A DNA stretch of 64,000 bases, taken from contig JAIXXL010000004.1 of the NCBI GenBank assembly GCA_027490755.1, forward strand, positions 62,001-126,000, read 5' to 3'. Both the position numbers and the translations under genes were made by a program. Source of the stretch: Betaproteobacteria bacterium. GTDB lineage: Bacteria > Pseudomonadota > Gammaproteobacteria > Burkholderiales > UBA3065. Shown here piece by piece: positions 16,159 through 25,094 of the stretch. The notes under the pieces are model-generated. The model was given only the letters and a program-made list of their open reading frames with translations, made no database searches and had not been told where the DNA came from. Within the stretch, counting starts at the first letter, position 1. Every line of letters begins with the position of its first letter.

Positions 16159-17991
16159 TCAGATCTCGAGGATGGATTGCAAGAGGGTGCCGGCGATGGC
16201 GATCAGCTTTGCCGATGCCTGATAGGCCTGCTGAAAACGCAGCAGGCTGGCGGCTTCCTCGTCAAGATTCACGCCAGACAAGGACTGCTGCTGGTCTGTC
16301 AGTTGGCGCACCAGCGCGGTCTGCGCATTGCCCCGCAGCTTCGCCGACTCGGCCTGGACGCCTACGGTGCCGGCGATCTCGGAGAACGCTTCGGTAAAGG
16401 TCGAGGCATCGTTGGTGTCGGTTGAACCGATGCGGCCGGCGCGTTGCAGGTCGGCCAAGGCCTGAGCATTGCGTCCATCGCCGGGGCGCACGGCGCCTCC
16501 AACTAAATCCTGCGCCGCCGCGATATCGCGCGGGTCACTGATGCCGAGTTTCATCAGACCGGCAAAACCAGCGGTCGGACGCACCTCAAAAGCGTCCGCG
16601 GGCTGCAAACGCGTCACGTCATCGATCAGCAAGCGGATGCCCTCGAAGTCCAACCGCCCGCCGTTGCCGGGGCCCGCGGTGAACGAGGCCGCACTCAACT
16701 GGACCTCGCGGCCGGCAGCCAGAGTGGTCACGGTAAAATCACCCACATTGACCGTGCCATCGCCATCGTCGCGGTAGACGATCGAATATGAATCACCGGT
16801 CACCTGCCGGACATTGTTCAGCTGCGTACCGTCAGACACGATGGGATCAACGGGGATGCTGTAGCGGATCTGTGCCGTACCTTCGTTCTGTGTCGAGGAC
16901 TGCACCCTGCGCCCGGCAGTCTCAGAATAAGTGGTCGCGTTGCTGAAGAGGCCCGACTGGCTGAGGATGGTCTCGGCCGTGTTGTTGGCCTGATTCTCGT
17001 CGAACAGGAAGATGTCGGTGCCGGCATCGCCCTGCAGGTCGAAACCCGACTTGTGCAACTCGTTCACCTCGGCAGCGACCGACAGCGCGAGGCGACCCAT
17101 CTGTGCCTCGGTGTACTCCAGCGTCTCGCGTCGCATCTCGAAAAGACCACCCAAGGTGCCGCGGGTCACCTTGCTTTCGGTTATGCGGGTGGTGACGCCG
17201 CCGATCTCCAGGTACAGGGTCAGGTCCGAGGGCGAGGTCTCGGAGGGTTGCGCCGACACCCTGGCGGCCCGACCACCCTCCACAAGGGTCCGGCCGTCGG
17301 CGATCTGAACCGATGCGGTGCCGTCAGACCGAATAAGCGTGCTGGTGTTGATCAGGGTGCCGATACGGGCGATCAGGCGATCGCGGCTGTCCAGCAGGTC
17401 GGGCGACGCGCCCGTGGTGGATGTCTGCCCCTGCTCCACGATCAGTACATTGATACGGGCCAGGTTGGTCGCCGCATCGTCCAGCTGAGTGATGGCCGAG
17501 GACAACCCGTTGTCCAGACTGTCGCGGATGATGTCAAGGCGGCGCTGCATCGTACCGAAGGCACCAGCCAGTGCAGATCCGGTGGAAAGGATCAACTGCC
17601 GTTGCGGCTGTGAGGTCGGGGCACCCGCCAATTGCGTGAAGCCGCCGAAGAACGCCTGCATCGATGAGGTCAGGGCCTCGCCGCCATCCTGCAGCAGGCT
17701 GGCGATCTGGTTCACCTGCTGCTGCAGGATGTCCAGATAGGCCTCTTCCGACTTGGCCTCCTGGACCTGCGCTTCGATGAACCGGTCGACCACGCGCTCG
17801 ACGGTCTGCACGTCGACACCGCGGCCGACAAAGAACCCCCCGCGCGGCAGCGATTCCTGCGTCGCCAGCACCACGCGCTGCCGGTGGTAACCGTCGACAG
17901 TGGCATTTGCCAGGTTATGGCCGGCAGTCTCCAGCTGCACCTGATTGGAAAACAGCCCGCTTAGACCCGAATTTATGATGCCTGCCGTCAT
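16159..17991 (-). CDS. flgK: Flagellar hook-associated protein FlgK (HAP1)
   Basis: 610 residues. The N-terminus MTAGIINSGLSGLFSNQVQLE with AGHNLANATVDGYHRQRV is the axial-protein motif (NLANA..GYxRQ) shared by rod, hook and HAP proteins; the C-terminus SGVNLDEEAASLLRFQQAYQASAKLI is the matching D0 helix (SGVNLDEEA is particularly FlgK-specific). The variable centre carries the exposed domains. FlgK forms the first junction ring between hook and filament. It follows flgJ by 20 bases. The length is toward the upper end for the family. Confidence 0.96.
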   Translation of the reverse strand: MTAGIINSGLSGLFSNQVQLETAGHNLANATVDGYHRQRVVLATQESLPRGGFFVGRGVDVQTVERVVDRFIEAQVQEAKSEEAYLDILQQQVNQIASLLQDGGEALTSSMQAFFGGFTQLAGAPTSQPQRQLILSTGSALAGAFGTMQRRLDIIRDSLDNGLSSAITQLDDAATNLARINVLIVEQGQTSTTGASPDLLDSRDRLIARIGTLINTSTLIRSDGTASVQIADGRTLVEGGRAARVSAQPSETSPSDLTLYLEIGGVTTRITESKVTRGTLGGLFEMRRETLEYTEAQMGRLALSVAAEVNELHKSGFDLQGDAGTDIFLFDENQANNTAETILSQSGLFSNATTYSETAGRRVQSSTQNEGTAQIRYSIPVDPIVSDGTQLNNVRQVTGDSYSIVYRDDGDGTVNVGDFTVTTLAAGREVQLSAASFTAGPGNGGRLDFEGIRLLIDDVTRLQPADAFEVRPTAGFAGLMKLGISDPRDIAAAQDLVGGAVRPGDGRNAQALADLQRAGRIGSTDTNDASTFTEAFSEIAGTVGVQAESAKLRGNAQTALVRQLTDQQQSLSGVNLDEEAASLLRFQQAYQASAKLIAIAGTLLQSILEI

Positions 17992-18011
17992 TCGATTCCC
18001 CCGTTACTCCA

Positions 18012-18377
18012 TTAACGGCCGGCTTGGGTGCCCTCTTGAGCGCCTGTGGCGGCAACGCCGCCTTTACCGAACTCGATCTGCTTCAACAAAGCATCCGCCA
18101 GGCCGATGCCCCCGCTCTTGGCCAGGTGCAGACCCATGCGCTGGTCGACCATCTCGTTCCAGTTCTGCGCCTCGGGCGTGTCGAACATGCCGCCGGGCAT
18201 CATCGGCTTGCGCATCTGCTTGAGCATCTGCGTCAGCAGGATCGCCTCGAACTGCTCGGCGACGCTGCGCAGCGCCGCTGGCGAACCGTTGGCGGCGTCG
18301 CGCTGCAGCGTCCGGATCTGCCGGGGATCCAGCAGATCCAGATTGGGCGCAGGCGCGCGAACCAGAGGGTCAGTCAT
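18012..18377 (-). CDS. flgJ: Single-domain FlgJ rod-binding protein (no muramidase domain)
   Basis: Only 121 residues. The sequence ALRSVAEQFEAILLTQMLKQMRKPMMPGGMF and WNEMVDQRMGLHLAKSGGIGLADALLKQI is the N-terminal Rod-binding domain of FlgJ, the rod cap/scaffold. The C-terminal glucosaminidase (muramidase) domain found in Salmonella and most betaproteobacterial FlgJ proteins is absent: the protein stops after a short Gly/Ala/Gln tail and flgK follows at once. Another enzyme must therefore open the peptidoglycan for the rod. The start ATG overlaps the flgI TGA (TGATG). Confidence 0.9.
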   Translation of the reverse strand: MTDPLVRAPAPNLDLLDPRQIRTLQRDAANGSPAALRSVAEQFEAILLTQMLKQMRKPMMPGGMFDTPEAQNWNEMVDQRMGLHLAKSGGIGLADALLKQIEFGKGGVAATGAQEGTQAGR

Positions 18378-19480
18378 CAGATGATCTCCAGCTCTGCCCG
18401 CAGCGCACCGGCCGACTTCATCGCCTGCAGGATGCCCAGCAGGTCCTGAGGCGTGGCACCCACGGCGTTCAGCGCTCGCACCACGTCATTGAGCGATGGC
18501 GCGGCGGGCATGCTGATGACCTTGCCCTGGTCGCTCTTGATCTCGACGCGGGCCTGCTCGGTGGCGACCGTCTGCCCGCCAGAGAACGCGCCTGGCTGGC
18601 TCACCAGCGGCTGCGTCTGCACCGAAACCGTGAGGTTGCCATGCGACACCGCGCACGGGGCCAGAGTGACCAGCTGATTCATCACCACACTGCCGGTACG
18701 GGCATTCATCACCACCTTGGGCGCGGCCTCGCCACCCGTGATGGGCAGGTTCTCCAGCTGCGACATGAAGGTGACACGCTGGGTCGGGTCGGCAGGCGCC
18801 GAGACCCGCACCTGACGGCCATCGACAGCGGTGGCGACACCCTCACCGAAGGTCCGGTTGATGGTCTGGATCACCCGCGCGACGGTGGTGAAATCGGATG
18901 CCTGCGACTCGAGGTTGATGAAGTCGCCCTGCCCGACCGGTGTCGGAACCGCGCGCTCGACCGTCGCGCCAGCAGGAATACGACCCGCCGACAGGTGGTT
19001 CACGGTGGTGCTGGTGCCGCCCGACGATGCCCCCGCACCCGGCACCAGCAGGCTGCCCTGCGCCACCGCATAGGTCTGCGCGTCGGCGCCCTTCAGCTGT
19101 GTCATCAGCAGGGTGCCGCCGCGCAGGCTGCGCGCGTTGCCCATCGAGGAAACTGTCACGTCGATCTGCTGGCCCGGCTTGGAGAATGCCGGCAGGGTCG
19201 CCGTGACCACCACCGCCGCAACGTTCTTGAGCTGCGGGTTGGTGCCCGGCGGCACCTGGACGCCAAGGCTCGACAGCATGCTGTTGATGGTCTGGATGGT
19301 GAAGGGTGTCTGCGTCGTCTGGTCGCCGGTGCCATCGAGGCCGACGACGATGCCGTAGCCGACCAGCTGGTTGTTGCGCACCCCCTGCACCGACATCAGG
19401 TCCTTAATGCGCTCCGCAGCGAGGGCATCCGTCGCCAGACAGAGCGCGAGGAGGGTCGGAAGGATTCGGGCAAAGATCAT
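18377..19480 (-). CDS. flgI: Flagellar P-ring protein FlgI
   Basis: 367 residues with a cleavable signal (LPTLLALCLATDALA). The conserved FlgI core starts ERIKDLMSVQGVRNNQLVGYGIVVGLDGTGDQT and continues with VPPGTNPQLKNVAAVVVTATLP and the C-terminal PSLNDVVRALNAVGATPQDLLGILQAMKSAGALRAELEII. It forms the periplasmic bushing around the rod in the peptidoglycan layer, with FlgA as assembly chaperone. Eight bases separate it from flgH. Confidence 0.97.
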   Translation of the reverse strand: MIFARILPTLLALCLATDALAAERIKDLMSVQGVRNNQLVGYGIVVGLDGTGDQTTQTPFTIQTINSMLSSLGVQVPPGTNPQLKNVAAVVVTATLPAFSKPGQQIDVTVSSMGNARSLRGGTLLMTQLKGADAQTYAVAQGSLLVPGAGASSGGTSTTVNHLSAGRIPAGATVERAVPTPVGQGDFINLESQASDFTTVARVIQTINRTFGEGVATAVDGRQVRVSAPADPTQRVTFMSQLENLPITGGEAAPKVVMNARTGSVVMNQLVTLAPCAVSHGNLTVSVQTQPLVSQPGAFSGGQTVATEQARVEIKSDQGKVISMPAAPSLNDVVRALNAVGATPQDLLGILQAMKSAGALRAELEII

Positions 19481-19487
19481 GTGGGCC

Positions 19488-20171
19488 TCAGAAGAGCGTT
19501 GCCGCCTTGAGGAAGAAGCGCATCAGCCCGCCGATGATGGCGTTGTCGCCGAGCGCCCCGTCCTCGCGATACTCGAGCCGCGCGTTGGCGACCGCAGTGG
19601 ACTGGATGGTGTTGTCCGGACGCACGCTGACCGGGTTGACGATCCCCGAGAAGCGCAGGTGCTGGACGCCGTAGTTGATCTGGATCTGCTTGTCGCCGGA
19701 GACCAGCAGGTTGCCGTTGGGCAGCACCTCGGCGACCGTGGTGGCGATGGTTCCGGTGAAGGCACCCCGTTGCGAAGACGTGCCGCTGTTGTTGGCGGCG
19801 TTGTTCTCTTCGGCGTTGAAGCTGAGACCCTGCAGGGTCTTGAGCGGCAAGCCCGATACAGCCCCCACCGACTCGCTGATGGATTCCTTGCGTGCCAGGG
19901 TCGTGGCTGCCTGCTTGCTGCTGGTCACGGTCTCCTGGAGCACAACGGTGATGACGTCGCCAACAAACCGAGCGCGGCGGTCGTCGAAAAGGCCGCGGCT
20001 GGGTGCGTCGGTGCGGTAGATTGCGCCGGTCGCCTGCGCCGGCGGCGATACCGGCGCTGCGCGACTCATGGCCGGAGCCAACTGCCTCACCTCGCTGCGA
20101 TTGGCGCACCCTGCAAGGCCGACCACCAGGCCCAGGCAGAGAACAGCGATGCGCAGAAAGGCGTTCATCAC
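19488..20171 (-). CDS. flgH: Flagellar L-ring lipoprotein FlgH
   Basis: 227 residues. The N-terminus is a lipoprotein signal with lipobox LAGC (Cys22), followed by GAIYRTDAPSRGLFDDRRARFVGDVITVVLQE, the FlgH signature (FxDxRAxxVGDxITVxLxE). The C-terminal part has GNLLVSGDKQIQINYGVQHLRFSGIVNP. FlgH forms the outer-membrane bushing of the basal body. Its ATG overlaps the flgG stop (ATGA); a second ATG follows immediately. Confidence 0.97.
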   Translation of the reverse strand: MMNAFLRIAVLCLGLVVGLAGCANRSEVRQLAPAMSRAAPVSPPAQATGAIYRTDAPSRGLFDDRRARFVGDVITVVLQETVTSSKQAATTLARKESISESVGAVSGLPLKTLQGLSFNAEENNAANNSGTSSQRGAFTGTIATTVAEVLPNGNLLVSGDKQIQINYGVQHLRFSGIVNPVSVRPDNTIQSTAVANARLEYREDGALGDNAIIGGLMRFFLKAATLF

Positions 20172-20950
20172 AGCTGACCCAGACGTTGCAGGACCTGGTC
20201 GGAGGTGGAAATCGAGCGCGAGGCGATCTCGAACGCGCGCTGGGCGGTGATCAGGTTGACCAGCTCCTCAGCCACGTTGACGTTGGAGTTCTCCAGGTTC
20301 TTGTGCGCGATCTCACCCAGTCCATTGATGCCCGGCTGGCCGACGACCGGCTGGCCGCTGGCGGTGGTTTCGACGAAGAGGTTGCCGCCGATGGCGCGCA
20401 GACCGGCCGGGTTGATGAAGCTGGCGATCTGGATCGGCGCCAGCTGCTGCGTGGCGCCCTGCCCGTCCAGCGCGGTACCGGTGCCGTCGCGGGCATAGAC
20501 GATGGTCTCCGGCGTCACGCCCTGGATGGTGATGGCAGGCTGAACCGGGAAGCCATCCGAGTTCACCACCGTGCCCTCGTTGTTCAGCTTGAAGGTGCCG
20601 TCGCGGGTGTAGGCGATGGTGCCGTTGGGCAGCAGGACCTGGAAGAAACCGGGGCCGCTGATGGCGAAGTCGAAGGTGTTGCCGGTCACCACCGAGGTGC
20701 CTTGGGTGAAGTTGCGCGACGTGCCGGTGACCTGCGAGCCGTTGCCCAGTTGCAGGCCGGTGGGCAGGAAAGTGGTCTGCGAACTGGCAGCGCCAGGCGC
20801 TCGAACGGTGTCATAGATGAGGTCTTGGAACACCGCGCGCGTGCGCTTGAAGCCGCTCGTGTTCAGGTTGGCGAGGTTGTTGCTGACCACGTCGAGCATG
20901 GTCTGCTGTGCTTCCAGCCCGGTCTTGGCAACGGCGAGTGAGCGGATCAT
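20168..20950 (-). CDS. flgG: Flagellar distal rod protein FlgG
   Basis: 260 residues. N-terminal MIRSLAVAKTGLEAQQTMLDVVSNNLANLNTSGFKRTRA carries the axial motif NNLANLNTSGFKR; the central DGTFKLNNEGTVVNSDGFPVQP and GFFQVLLPNG are typical FlgG/FlgE-type blocks; the C-terminus SNVNVAEELVNLITAQRAFEIASRSISTSDQVLQRL matches FlgG. The length of 260 is the normal one. It builds the distal rod that crosses the P and L rings. Confidence 0.97.
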   Translation of the reverse strand: MIRSLAVAKTGLEAQQTMLDVVSNNLANLNTSGFKRTRAVFQDLIYDTVRAPGAASSQTTFLPTGLQLGNGSQVTGTSRNFTQGTSVVTGNTFDFAISGPGFFQVLLPNGTIAYTRDGTFKLNNEGTVVNSDGFPVQPAITIQGVTPETIVYARDGTGTALDGQGATQQLAPIQIASFINPAGLRAIGGNLFVETTASGQPVVGQPGINGLGEIAHKNLENSNVNVAEELVNLITAQRAFEIASRSISTSDQVLQRLGQL

Positions 20951-20977
20951 CGGGATCTTCCTGTGGAGTGAGTGACG

Positions 20978-21721
20978 TCAGGCGATGTTGAGAAGGCGGG
21001 CTGTCGACTCGGCGCCGGTGTTCAGGCGCTGGATAAGCTGCATGTTGAGGTCGAAGGCGCGGGCGTTGCGGATGGTCGTCATCATCCCGTCGACCGGGCT
21101 GACGTTGCTGCTCTCAAGCGCACCCTGACGCACCTCGACGCCCGCTGCGGCCGGCTGGGCCTGGCGGTCGAAGGTGCGGAACAGGCCATCTGCGCCCCGG
21201 CTCAGGGTGCGCGGTTCCGGGTTGACCAGCTTGATCCGTCCCAGGATGGCGATCTCGTTGAAAGGCGCCGTCTGTGGCAGCGCCGAGACGGTACCGTCTT
21301 GGCCGATCTCGATCTTACGATCGGCGGGCATGACGATCGGCCCGTTCTCGCCGATCACGATGCGGCCCTGGCGATCGACCAGCGTGCCATCGCCGCGCAG
21401 GCTGAAATCGCCTGCACGGGTGTAGGCCTCGCGCCCGTCCACGTCCTGCACGGCAAAGAACCCAAGGCTACCCAGCGCCAGATCGAAGGTACCGCCTGTT
21501 GTATTGACCGAGCCCTGGCGAAAGTCGATCGCTGCGGTGGAGTCCACCGAATAGACCCGGGTCGGCAACGCCGAACCGCCCTCGGTGGGCACCGTCCGGA
21601 AGGCGTGGAGCGCCGCCTTGAAACCGGTGGTGCCGGTATTGGCCAGGTTGTTGGCGTTGGCCGCCTCCTGCAGCGTCGTATTGCGCGCCGCAGTCATCGC
21701 CACCCAGAGTGCATGGTCCAT
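20978..21721 (-). CDS. flgF: Flagellar proximal rod protein FlgF
   Basis: 247 residues beginning MDHALWVAMTAARNTTLQEAANANNLANTGTTGFKAALHAF: the rod-protein NNLAN..TGFKA motif with the short hydrophobic start typical of FlgF. LGSLGFFAVQD, GREAYTRAGDFSLRGDGTLV and the C-terminal VRQGALESSNVSPVDGMMTTIRNARAFDLNMQLIQ confirm it. FlgF forms part of the rod between FlgB/FlgC and FlgG. It lies between flgE (20-base gap) and flgG (27-base gap). Confidence 0.95.
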   Translation of the reverse strand: MDHALWVAMTAARNTTLQEAANANNLANTGTTGFKAALHAFRTVPTEGGSALPTRVYSVDSTAAIDFRQGSVNTTGGTFDLALGSLGFFAVQDVDGREAYTRAGDFSLRGDGTLVDRQGRIVIGENGPIVMPADRKIEIGQDGTVSALPQTAPFNEIAILGRIKLVNPEPRTLSRGADGLFRTFDRQAQPAAAGVEVRQGALESSNVSPVDGMMTTIRNARAFDLNMQLIQRLNTGAESTARLLNIA

Positions 21722-21741
21722 GTTCTACCCGGCCCTTACGC

Positions 21742-23235
21742 TTAGACCACCGTGAGGATGGCCTGCGCCGCCTCGCTCTGGACCTGGATGGTCTTGGCGT
21801 TGGCCTGGTACAGGCGCTGCGAGACGATCAGCTTGACCAGCTCCTGCGTCAGGTCGACGTTGGATTCCTCAAGCGTGCCCGGCTTGACGGTGCCCAGGCG
21901 GCCGTTCTCGGTCACGAAGCCGGGCGGCAGACGACGCGCCTGACCGCTGCCCGGGGTCGGGATGAACAGATTGCCACCCACCGATCGCAGCTCATCCGGG
22001 GCGCGGAAGTTGGCCAGCGCCAGCTGACCCTTCACCGCGGTGATGCCGTTGTCATAGCGCACCACCAGTTGGCCCTGGTCGTCCAGCGAGAAACCCGACA
22101 ACGCACCGCTGGAATTGCCGTCCTGCTGCAGGAACTGCGGCGCGAAGTTGTCAACGTACTGGGTGGTCAGGAAGTCCTTGTCGCCCAGGGTCAGCCTGAA
22201 GGTGAACGGGTTGCTGGCCGCCGAGGCGTCCCCGGTTGCCGGGTCGCTGGCAAAGGTCGGCAGCGTGAACTTGAGGTCGATCTCGGGCAGCGACTGCGCA
22301 TTCTCCTGCTTCACCGCGTAAACCGTGCCGCGGGTCGGGGTGGCACCGGCGGTCAACGGAACGCCAGTTCTGGTGCCGTCGGCGGTGCTGTAGGTGGGCC
22401 CACCATCTGACGTCAAGGCCCATCCGCTCATCTTGCCGGTACCGTCGAACTCCAGCAGCATCTTTGGCTCGGAGGGTGCGGTCTCGGTGGAAGTCCCGCC
22501 AAGATAGCCCTCGATGCCGTCATCCAGGCGGCTGTAGACCTCCCAACGCGAGCCACCGTTGCCGGCTGAGGTTGCGACCTGGCCGGTCTCGATGCGCTTG
22601 AAGTAGAGCGTCAGCGTGTGCGAGCCACCCACCGCGTCAAAGACCGTCAGGGTGTTGGTGGCGTTGTAGGTGTTGGCGTTGGTATGGTCAAAAGCCGTGC
22701 TCGCCGGAATCAACTCGGAGTCAGCGTCCAGGTTGAAGCGGACATCCACCTGGGTGGTCTTCTGCGAGGGCAGGTTCTCCACGTCGATGCGCAACTCAGA
22801 TAGCGCCTGACCCGCATCGGCCGTGATCTCACCGTCCGCATCGGCTTCGAATCCGAGGACACGCTGCCCCCCCGAAGTCACCAGGTAGCCCTCGTTGTCG
22901 ACGCTGAACTGCCCGGCGCGGGTGTAAACGTCCTCGCGCACACGCGTGTCGCGGACGACAAAGAAACCGTCGCCGCTGATGCCCACGTCCAGGTTGTTTC
23001 CAGTGTTGGTCAGACCGCCCTGAGAGAAGATCCGCCCCACCGATTCCACGCCGACGCCCAGACCCACCGGGTTGTTCGAGCTCGACGAGATCGAGTTGGC
23101 GTAGACGTCGGCAAACGACACCCGCGACCGCTTGTAGGCAGTGGTGTTGGCGTTGGAGATGTTGTTGCCGGCCACGTCGAGCGCCTGCGCTGCTGCGTCG
23201 AGTCCGCTGAGTGCCTGTGAAAAAGTGAATCCCAT
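21742..23235 (-). CDS. flgE: Flagellar hook protein FlgE
   Basis: 497 residues. The N-terminus MGFTFSQALSGLDAAAQALDVAGNNISNANTTAYKRSRVSFADVYANS has the axial NNISNANTTAYK motif specific to hook proteins, and the C-terminus ESNVDLTQELVKLIVSQRLYQANAKTIQVQSE is the D0 helix. The long central part holds the variable exposed D2 domain, which explains the larger size than Salmonella FlgE (about 400). A strong AGGAGG ribosome binding site precedes the ATG, fitting the high amounts of hook protein required. Confidence 0.97.
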   Translation of the reverse strand: MGFTFSQALSGLDAAAQALDVAGNNISNANTTAYKRSRVSFADVYANSISSSSNNPVGLGVGVESVGRIFSQGGLTNTGNNLDVGISGDGFFVVRDTRVREDVYTRAGQFSVDNEGYLVTSGGQRVLGFEADADGEITADAGQALSELRIDVENLPSQKTTQVDVRFNLDADSELIPASTAFDHTNANTYNATNTLTVFDAVGGSHTLTLYFKRIETGQVATSAGNGGSRWEVYSRLDDGIEGYLGGTSTETAPSEPKMLLEFDGTGKMSGWALTSDGGPTYSTADGTRTGVPLTAGATPTRGTVYAVKQENAQSLPEIDLKFTLPTFASDPATGDASAASNPFTFRLTLGDKDFLTTQYVDNFAPQFLQQDGNSSGALSGFSLDDQGQLVVRYDNGITAVKGQLALANFRAPDELRSVGGNLFIPTPGSGQARRLPPGFVTENGRLGTVKPGTLEESNVDLTQELVKLIVSQRLYQANAKTIQVQSEAAQAILTVV

Positions 23236-23268
23236 GGTGTCCTCCTGTCGGAATGCGTACGGGTGCTG

Positions 23269-23949
23269 TTAGAAGATGCGCTTGATGGCGTTGACCGGGA
23301 CTTCCTGACCGTTGTCGAGCAGCAGGGTGGGCCCGGTGGCGGCAAGGCTCACACTCAGCACCTTGGCTGCGGTGAAAGTCTCGACGCCGATGTCGAAGGT
23401 CCCCGCCTTGGCGGTCACCTTGTAGGAGTAATTGCCGTCCGGCATCTGCGCGCCGTTGTCGTTCTTGCCGTCCCACTGGAACGGCAACAGGCCGCCGGTC
23501 TGAGCGCCCAGGTTGATGGTGCGGACCGGCAGGTCGCCGGCCCCGACCACCTCGACCACGACATCGTTGGCGTTGCCGTCGAGCAGCATCGAGCCGCTGG
23601 CGGTGCCCCCCGACAGGCGCAGGTCGGCGCCGCTGAGTGTCACGCCGCGGCCGATCAGTTGCGCCGCCTGCGAACCCTGCGTGGCGAGCAGCTGGCCCAT
23701 GGTGTCGTTGAGCGTCGAGATGCCCTGCACCGTCGAGATCTGCGCCATCTGCTGGGTGATCTGGGCGTTGTCCATCGGGCTCAGCGGATCCTGGTTCTGC
23801 AACTGGGCGATCAGCAGGGTCAGGAAGCGGTCTTGGATCTCCTTCGGGCTGTCCAGCTTCATCTGCGGACTTCCGGTCCGCTGCGTAGCGGCCTGGGCGG
23901 CGGCGATGTTGCGCTGCGCTGTAGTGGTGGTGGTGTCTGCGACGGCCAT
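23269..23949 (-). CDS. flgD: Flagellar hook-capping protein FlgD
   Basis: 226 residues. The conserved N-terminal segment QDRFLTLLIAQLQNQDPLSPMDNAQITQQMAQISTVQGI is the FlgD export/capping signature (FLxLLxxQLxxQDPLxPxDNxxFxxQxAQ). The C-terminal half contains the FlgD Ig-like and tudor-like region with FQWDGKNDNGAQMPDGNYSY. FlgD caps the growing hook and is removed after completion. It is two bases downstream of flgC. Confidence 0.96.
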   Translation of the reverse strand: MAVADTTTTTAQRNIAAAQAATQRTGSPQMKLDSPKEIQDRFLTLLIAQLQNQDPLSPMDNAQITQQMAQISTVQGISTLNDTMGQLLATQGSQAAQLIGRGVTLSGADLRLSGGTASGSMLLDGNANDVVVEVVGAGDLPVRTINLGAQTGGLLPFQWDGKNDNGAQMPDGNYSYKVTAKAGTFDIGVETFTAAKVLSVSLAATGPTLLLDNGQEVPVNAIKRIF

Positions 23950-23951
23950 GG

Positions 23952-24407
23952 TCAGCGTCCGATCTCGAGGGTGCGTTGGATGAGGATGCGCGAGGTGTTC
24001 ATCACCTCGACGTTGAACTGGTAGGCGCGCGAGGCGGCGATCATGTTGGTCATCTCCTCCACCGGGTCGACGTTCGGGTACGCGACCATGCCGTTGGCGT
24101 CGGCTTGGGGGTGGCCCGGCTGGTAGACCTGACGAAGCGGCGCCTGACTCTCCACCACGCTGGCCACACGCACGCCGCCGGCACCATCGGGCTGTGGCAG
24201 TCCGATAGCGTTGCTAACGGCCCGGCCTGCCGGGCGCAGGTCGCGCAGCGGCTGCACCTGGAACACCACCTGACGCGCGCGATAGGGCTTGCCGTCGGCC
24301 GAAGCACTGCTCTCGGCGTTGGCGAGATTGCTGGCAATGGTGCTCAGGCGCTGGCTCTGCGCGGTCATGGCCGAGCCGGCGATATCGAACAGGGAGAACA
24401 TGCCCAT
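23952..24407 (-). CDS. flgC: Flagellar proximal rod protein FlgC
   Basis: 151 residues, MGMFSLFDIAGSAMTAQSQRLSTIASNLANAES at the start (axial SNLANAES motif) and YPNVDPVEEMTNMIAASRAYQFNVEVMNTSRILIQRTLEIGR at the end, both diagnostic for FlgC. The ATG at 24407 is preceded by AAGGAG seven bases upstream, which decides it over the ATG two codons later. Eleven bases follow the flgB stop. Confidence 0.96.
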   Translation of the reverse strand: MGMFSLFDIAGSAMTAQSQRLSTIASNLANAESSASADGKPYRARQVVFQVQPLRDLRPAGRAVSNAIGLPQPDGAGGVRVASVVESQAPLRQVYQPGHPQADANGMVAYPNVDPVEEMTNMIAASRAYQFNVEVMNTSRILIQRTLEIGR

Positions 24408-24418
24408 TCAAGCGCTCC

Positions 24419-24817
24419 TTATTGCTGCTGGCCGCTGATGGCCAGGCGCATGGAACGGATGGTGTCGCCGAGGAACTGGGCCCTTGCCTGGTAGGCCAAG
24501 GCGTTCTCGGTGAACAGCGCCGTCTCGCGGTCGATCTCGACGGTGTTGCCGTCGATGGAGTCCTGTGCCGGGATGCGGTACTTGAGGGCCACGTTGGCGT
24601 ACTCGTTGGCGCGACCCGAAAGGTGGCCGGGCCGGGTGGTCGCCAAGCCGATGCGCGAACCTGCGGCGCGGTTGAGTGCCGAGGCGAAATCGAAGTCGAC
24701 AGCCTTGTAGCCCGGCGTGTCAGCGTTGGCGATGTTGGCGGCCAGCAGCTGCTGGCGCTGCGCCCGCAGCTTCAGGCCCGCCCCCAACACATCCAACTTC
24801 TGTCCGATCGCGTTCAT
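24419..24817 (-). CDS. flgB: Flagellar proximal rod protein FlgB
   Basis: 132 residues, MNAIGQKLDVLGAGLKLRAQRQQLLAANIANADTPGYKAVDFDF: the ANIANADTPGYKA axial motif is classic FlgB. The C-terminal block NTVEIDRETALFTENALAYQARAQFL completes the match. It is the promoter-proximal gene of flgBCDEFGHIJKL, with a sigma-54 promoter about 100 bases upstream. Confidence 0.96.
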   Translation of the reverse strand: MNAIGQKLDVLGAGLKLRAQRQQLLAANIANADTPGYKAVDFDFASALNRAAGSRIGLATTRPGHLSGRANEYANVALKYRIPAQDSIDGNTVEIDRETALFTENALAYQARAQFLGDTIRSMRLAISGQQQ

Positions 24818-25094
24818 CCCTGCACCTTGAGTTCCGTCTGATTGGTCGTTCTGGTCTTGCCGGCTCTTCGCTTCCTGATGCTTCCGGCATTCGCAGGGGC
24901 CTCAGGCAGAGCAAATAAAGCAAGGCGCGTGCCAGACTCTTGATGCCGGCAAAAAAGGCGCCTCCGCCCCATGCAGATCAAGTAGTTATATGCACCTGCC
25001 ACGCGGCCAGCAGCAGCTTTGCCGACCTTGCCGGCAAACTTTGCCTGCCGTTCTTTGCCGCCACCTGCCGGCAGATTGCTGCTATACCCTCGCC
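24818..25094. other. Divergent control region between flgB and flgA
   Basis: A 277-base gap without a gene. It holds the sigma-54 promoter of the flgB operon on the minus strand and presumably a promoter for flgA on the plus strand. I could not find a convincing element for flgA; several TTGCCGG/TTTGCC direct repeats between about 25018 and 25080 are suggestive but not a recognised site. Confidence 0.5.
24920..24934 (-). promoter_or_regulatory. Sigma-54 (-24/-12) promoter of the flgB operon
   Basis: The minus strand reads TGGCAC, five bases, TTGC: a perfect match to the sigma-54 consensus with correct spacing. Transcription should start near 24909, giving a leader of about 90 bases before the flgB ATG. 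It implies RpoN plus a FleQ/FlrC-type activator for the class of rod, hook and ring genes. Confidence 0.85.

Noticed and set aside
25018..25080. TTGCCGG/TTTGCC repeats as a sigma-54 promoter for flgA
   Set aside because: No pair had the required ten-base spacing between GG and GC.
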